The position numbers and the translations under genes are program-made. The notes beneath the pieces are model-generated. The model was given only the letters and a program-made list of their open reading frames with translations, did no database searches and was not told the origin of the DNA. Source: Lentzea terrae (GTDB taxonomy: Bacteria > Actinomycetota > Actinomycetes > Mycobacteriales > Pseudonocardiaceae). From it: a stretch of DNA of 64,000 nt. The DNA is taken from the NCBI RefSeq assembly GCF_003265345.1, contig NZ_QFWW01000030.1, positions 466,208 through 530,207 of the forward strand, written 5' to 3'. Within the stretch, counting starts at the first letter, position 1. The number at the start of each line of letters is the position of its first letter. Below, piece by piece: positions 61,166 through 64,000 of the stretch.

Positions 61166-64000
61166 CTAGGCGCGCGGCTTCTCGCGCATCTCGTAGGTCT
61201 CGATGACGTCTTCCAGCTTGAGGTCGCTGTAGTTGCCGAGCGTGAGACCACACTCGAAACCTTCGCGAACCTCGGTGGCGTCGTCCTTGAACCGCTTGAG
61301 CGAGCTGATCGGGAGGTTCTCCGCGATCACCTTGCCGTCACGGAGCAGGCGCGCCCTGGCGTTGCGGCGGATCTCGCCCGACAGGACCATGCAACCCGCG
61401 ATCGTGCCGACCTTGGAGGACTTGAAGACGTCGCGGATCTCGGCGCGGCCGAGCTGGACCTCTTCGTACTCCGGCTTGAGGAGACCCTTGAGGGCCGCCT
61501 CGATCTCGTCGATCGCCTGGTAGATGACCGTGTAGTAGCGGACGTCGATGCCCTCGCGGTTCGCGAGCTCGGTCGCCTTGCCCTCGGCCCGGACGTTGAA
61601 GCCCAGGACGATGGCGGAGGAGGCCACGGCGAGGTTGATGTCGCCTTCGGTGATGCCACCGACACCGCGGTGGACCACGCGCAGCTCGACGTCGTCGCCG
61701 ACCTCGATCTTCATGAGCGCGTCCTCGAGGGCCTCGACGGTACCCGAGTTGTCACCCTTGATGATCAAGGTGAGCTGGCTGGTCTCCTTCAGCGCGGCGT
61801 CCAGGTCTTCCAGGCTGACGCGCTTGCGCTTCGCGGCGTTCATCGCGTTGCGAGTGCGAGCCTGGCGACGCTCGGCGATCTGCCGGGCGACGCGGTCCTC
61901 GTCGACGACGAGGAACGAGTCGCCGGCGCGCGGCACCGACGTCAGACCGATGACCTGCACCGGACGCGACGGGGTCGCGTCGTGCACGTCGTCGCCGTGC
62001 TCGTCCACCATGCGGCGGACGCGGCCGTAGGCATCGCCGGCGACGATCGAGTCGCCGACGCGGAGCGTGCCGCGCTGGACGAGGACCGTGGCGACCGGAC
62101 CGCGACCGCGGTCGAGGTGCGCCTCGATCGCGACACCCTGGGCCTCCATGGCCGGGTTGGCCCTGAGGTCCAGCGAGGCGTCGGCGGTCAACAGGATGGC
62201 CTCGAGGAGGCTGTCGATGTTGATGCCCTGCTTCGCGGAGATGTCGACGAACATCGTGTCGCCGCCGTACTCCTCGGCGACCAGGCCGTACTCCGTCAGC
62301 TGCTGACGGATCTTGGCCGGGTTGGCGCCTTCCTTGTCGATCTTGTTCACCGCGACCACGATCGGCGCGGAGGCCGCCTGGGCGTGGTTGATCGCTTCCA
62401 CCGTCTGCGGCATGACGCCGTCGTCGGCGGCGACGACGATGACCGCGATGTCGGTCGCGTTCGCACCACGCGCACGCATGGCGGTGAACGCCTCGTGACC
62501 CGGGGTGTCGATGAAGGTGATGAGCCGCGGGTTGCCCTCGAGCTCGGTCTCCACCTGGTAGGCACCGATGTGCTGGGTGATGCCACCGGCCTCGCCCTCG
62601 TGCACCTTCGCCTTGCGGATGGTGTCGAGCAGGCGGGTCTTACCGTGGTCGACGTGACCCATGACGGTCACGACCGGCGGGCGAACCTGCAGGTCGTCCT
62701 CGTCACCGGCGTCCTCGCCGTAGGTGATGTCGAACGTCTCGAGCAGCTCGCGGTCCTCCTCCTCGGGGGACACGACCTGCACGACGTAGTTCATCTCGGA
62801 GCCGAGCAGCTCCAGGATCTCGTCGGACACCGACTGGGTCGCCGTGACCATCTCGCCCAGGTGGAACAGCACCTGCACGAGCGACGCCGGGTTGGCGTTG
62901 ATCTTGTCGGCGAAGTCGGTCAGCGAGGCACCGCGCGGCAGGCGGATCGTCTCGCCCTGCCCCTTGGGCAGGCGGACGCCACCGACCGAAGGCGCCTGCA
63001 TGTTGTCCATGTACTCCTGGCGCTTCTGCCGCTTGGACTTGCGTCCACGACGCGCCGGACCACCCGGACGACCGAAGGCACCAGCGGTACCGCCGCGACC
63101 AGCGCCGCCACCGCCACCGGGACGACCGCGGAAACCGCCGCCACCACCGGCCGGGGCGCCGCCACCGGCACCGCCACCGCCGCCGGGACGGAAGCCACCG
63201 CCACCGCCACCGCCGCCACCGGGACGGAAGCCACCGCCACCGCCACCGCCGCCACCGGGACGGAAGCCGCCACCGCCGCCACCGCCACCGCCGCCGCGGA
63301 AGCCGCCACCGCCGCCGCCCCCACCGGGACGACCGCCGCCGCCGCCACCGCCACCAGGACGGCCACCGCCGCCACCAGGGCCGGGACGACCGCCACCGCC
63401 ACCACCGGCGGGACGACCCGGCATCATGCCGGGGTTCGGGCGCGGGGGCATGTTGCCCGGGTTGGGGCGAGGACCGCCCTGACCGGGACCGCCGGGACGA
63501 GGACCGCCCTGGCCGGGAGCAGGACGAGATCCGCCCTGACCGGGACCACCGGGACGGCCGCCACCCTGGGCAGCTGCCGGACGGGGACCGGCCGGACGCG
63601 GGTCACCGGGCTTCGGGCCGGACGGACGGTCGCTGCCGCCCTGCTCCGGACGCGGGCCGGGACGAGGTCCAGGACGCGGGCCGGGAGCGTTGCCGCCACC
63701 GACGCCGAACGGGTTGTTGCCCGGACGCGGGGCACGCGGGCCCGCAGGCTTGGGGGCCTGCGTGCGCGGCGGCACCACGGACGGAGACTGCTGCGCACCA
63801 GTGGACGCGGCCGGAGCCTGCGGCTCTTGGGGCTGCTGCGGAGCCGGGCGCGGACCCGGACGCGGGCCACCCGGCTTGGCGCCGGTGGCCGGAGCGGCCT
63901 TCGGGGCAGCCGGAGCCGACGCGGCGGGTGCCGGTGCGGCGGCCGGAGCCTCGGGCTGCTGGACGGGCGCGGCCGGAGCCTGCGCGGCCGGAGCGGCGGG
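61166..64000 (-). CDS. infB: Translation initiation factor IF-2, N-terminus beyond window
   Basis: At least 944 residues are visible, open to the right edge. From the left of the protein: an Ala/Pro-rich leader, a long Gly/Pro/Arg low-complexity domain (about 63000-63700, with FRPGGGGG repeats), and IF2_N (LPRGASLTDFADKINANPASLVQVLFHLGE). Then come the G domain with G1 GHVDHGKT, G3 DTPGHE and G4 NKID, domain II and domain IV up to the stop at 61166. It delivers fMet-tRNA to the 30S subunit. Downstream ylxP and rbfA follow. The true start is outside the window. Confidence 0.97.
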   Translation of the reverse strand, partial: PAAPAAQAPAAPVQQPEAPAAAPAPAASAPAAPKAAPATGAKPGGPRPGPRPAPQQPQEPQAPAASTGAQQSPSVVPPRTQAPKPAGPRAPRPGNNPFGVGGGNAPGPRPGPRPGPRPEQGGSDRPSGPKPGDPRPAGPRPAAAQGGGRPGGPGQGGSRPAPGQGGPRPGGPGQGGPRPNPGNMPPRPNPGMMPGRPAGGGGGGRPGPGGGGGRPGGGGGGGGRPGGGGGGGGFRGGGGGGGGGGFRPGGGGGGGGGFRPGGGGGGGGGFRPGGGGGAGGGAPAGGGGGFRGRPGGGGGAGRGGTAGAFGRPGGPARRGRKSKRQKRQEYMDNMQAPSVGGVRLPKGQGETIRLPRGASLTDFADKINANPASLVQVLFHLGEMVTATQSVSDEILELLGSEMNYVVQVVSPEEEDRELLETFDITYGEDAGDEDDLQVRPPVVTVMGHVDHGKTRLLDTIRKAKVHEGEAGGITQHIGAYQVETELEGNPRLITFIDTPGHEAFTAMRARGANATDIAVIVVAADDGVMPQTVEAINHAQAASAPIVVAVNKIDKEGANPAKIRQQLTEYGLVAEEYGGDTMFVDISAKQGINIDSLLEAILLTADASLDLRANPAMEAQGVAIEAHLDRGRGPVATVLVQRGTLRVGDSIVAGDAYGRVRRMVDEHGDDVHDATPSRPVQVIGLTSVPRAGDSFLVVDEDRVARQIAERRQARTRNAMNAAKRKRVSLEDLDAALKETSQLTLIIKGDNSGTVEALEDALMKIEVGDDVELRVVHRGVGGITEGDINLAVASSAIVLGFNVRAEGKATELANREGIDVRYYTVIYQAIDEIEAALKGLLKPEYEEVQLGRAEIRDVFKSSKVGTIAGCMVLSGEIRRNARARLLRDGKVIAENLPISSLKRFKDDATEVREGFECGLTLGNYSDLKLEDVIETYEMREKPRA

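Noticed and set aside
63150..63400. Regular repeats that resemble a repeat array
   Set aside because: These are in-frame Gly-rich codon repeats of infB, without unique spacers, so not CRISPR or an origin.
62844..63482. Proline-rich frame opposite infB
   Set aside because: The poly-proline is only the complement of the IF-2 glycine tract.
1..64000. tRNA or rRNA genes, insertion sequences, CRISPR arrays
   Set aside because: None was recognised; no T-loop motif with flanking stems, no transposase domain and no spaced repeats were found in the gaps.

Overview
The window is high-GC actinobacterial DNA, most like the order Pseudonocardiales (Lentzea / Saccharothrix / Lechevalieria type). Four signs point there: very high GC at third codon positions; many GTG starts and 4-bp ATGA/GTGA overlaps; frequent leaderless transcription signals (a -10 box 6-8 nt before the start codon); and a gene order that follows the Mycobacterium tuberculosis block Rv2744c to Rv2839c. 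That core is pspM-pspA-clgR, cinA-pgsA-rimO, argA, ftsK, rnj-dapA, thyX, dapB, pepR, pnp, rpsO, ribF, truB, dinF, nrnA, rbfA, infB. The genus is an inference. The sequence carries no rRNA or tRNA to settle it.

Layout. 1-8.2 kb: a cut-off methyltransferase, a ParA-like ATPase with an endonuclease VIII-like glycosylase, a P450, an ECF sigma factor with a membrane partner, pyrD, a membrane glycosyltransferase with a 32-residue membrane protein coupled to it, and an NCS2 permease. 8.3-13.4 kb: the ClgR/PspA/PspM envelope-stress module and cinA-pgsA-rimO. 13.4-15.3 kb: an RloAB (AbiL-like) pair, probably phage defence. 15.4-15.9 kb: argA. 15.9-20.5 kb: an accessory island between argA and ftsK, genes that are neighbours in mycobacteria. 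It holds a compact azol(in)e RiPP (TOMM) operon of MerR regulator, E1-like protein, a poly-cysteine membrane protein, YcaO and a SagB-type dehydrogenase, followed by a secreted phospholipase A2. 20.5-30.2 kb: ftsK, plsC, a tandem hydrolase duplication with one decayed copy, an AfsR-type regulator with matching SARP direct repeats in front of a methyltransferase, and a lone ATP synthase a-subunit gene. 30.3-36.5 kb: rnj, dapA, a septum-domain Ser/Thr kinase with a lipoprotein, and thyX. 36.6-44.4 kb: accessory regulators, a TetR/aldo-keto reductase unit divergent from an ArsR/SRPBCC unit, and a YcaQ glycosylase. 44.4-52.7 kb: dapB, pepR, pnp, rpsO, thpR, ribF, truB. 52.7-64 kb: a 153-bp imperfect cruciform, two transporters, an ECF42-type sigma factor with its DGPF protein, a ROK regulator, nrnA, rbfA, ylxP and the start-truncated infB.

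The best candidate for an undescribed system is the island at 15.9-19.9 kb. Its 176-residue precursor candidate opens like streptolysin S, with a short leader and then eight consecutive cysteines, but the same reading frame continues into a four-helix membrane domain. The operon has every enzyme needed for thiazole formation but no dedicated transporter and no CAAX-protease immunity gene.
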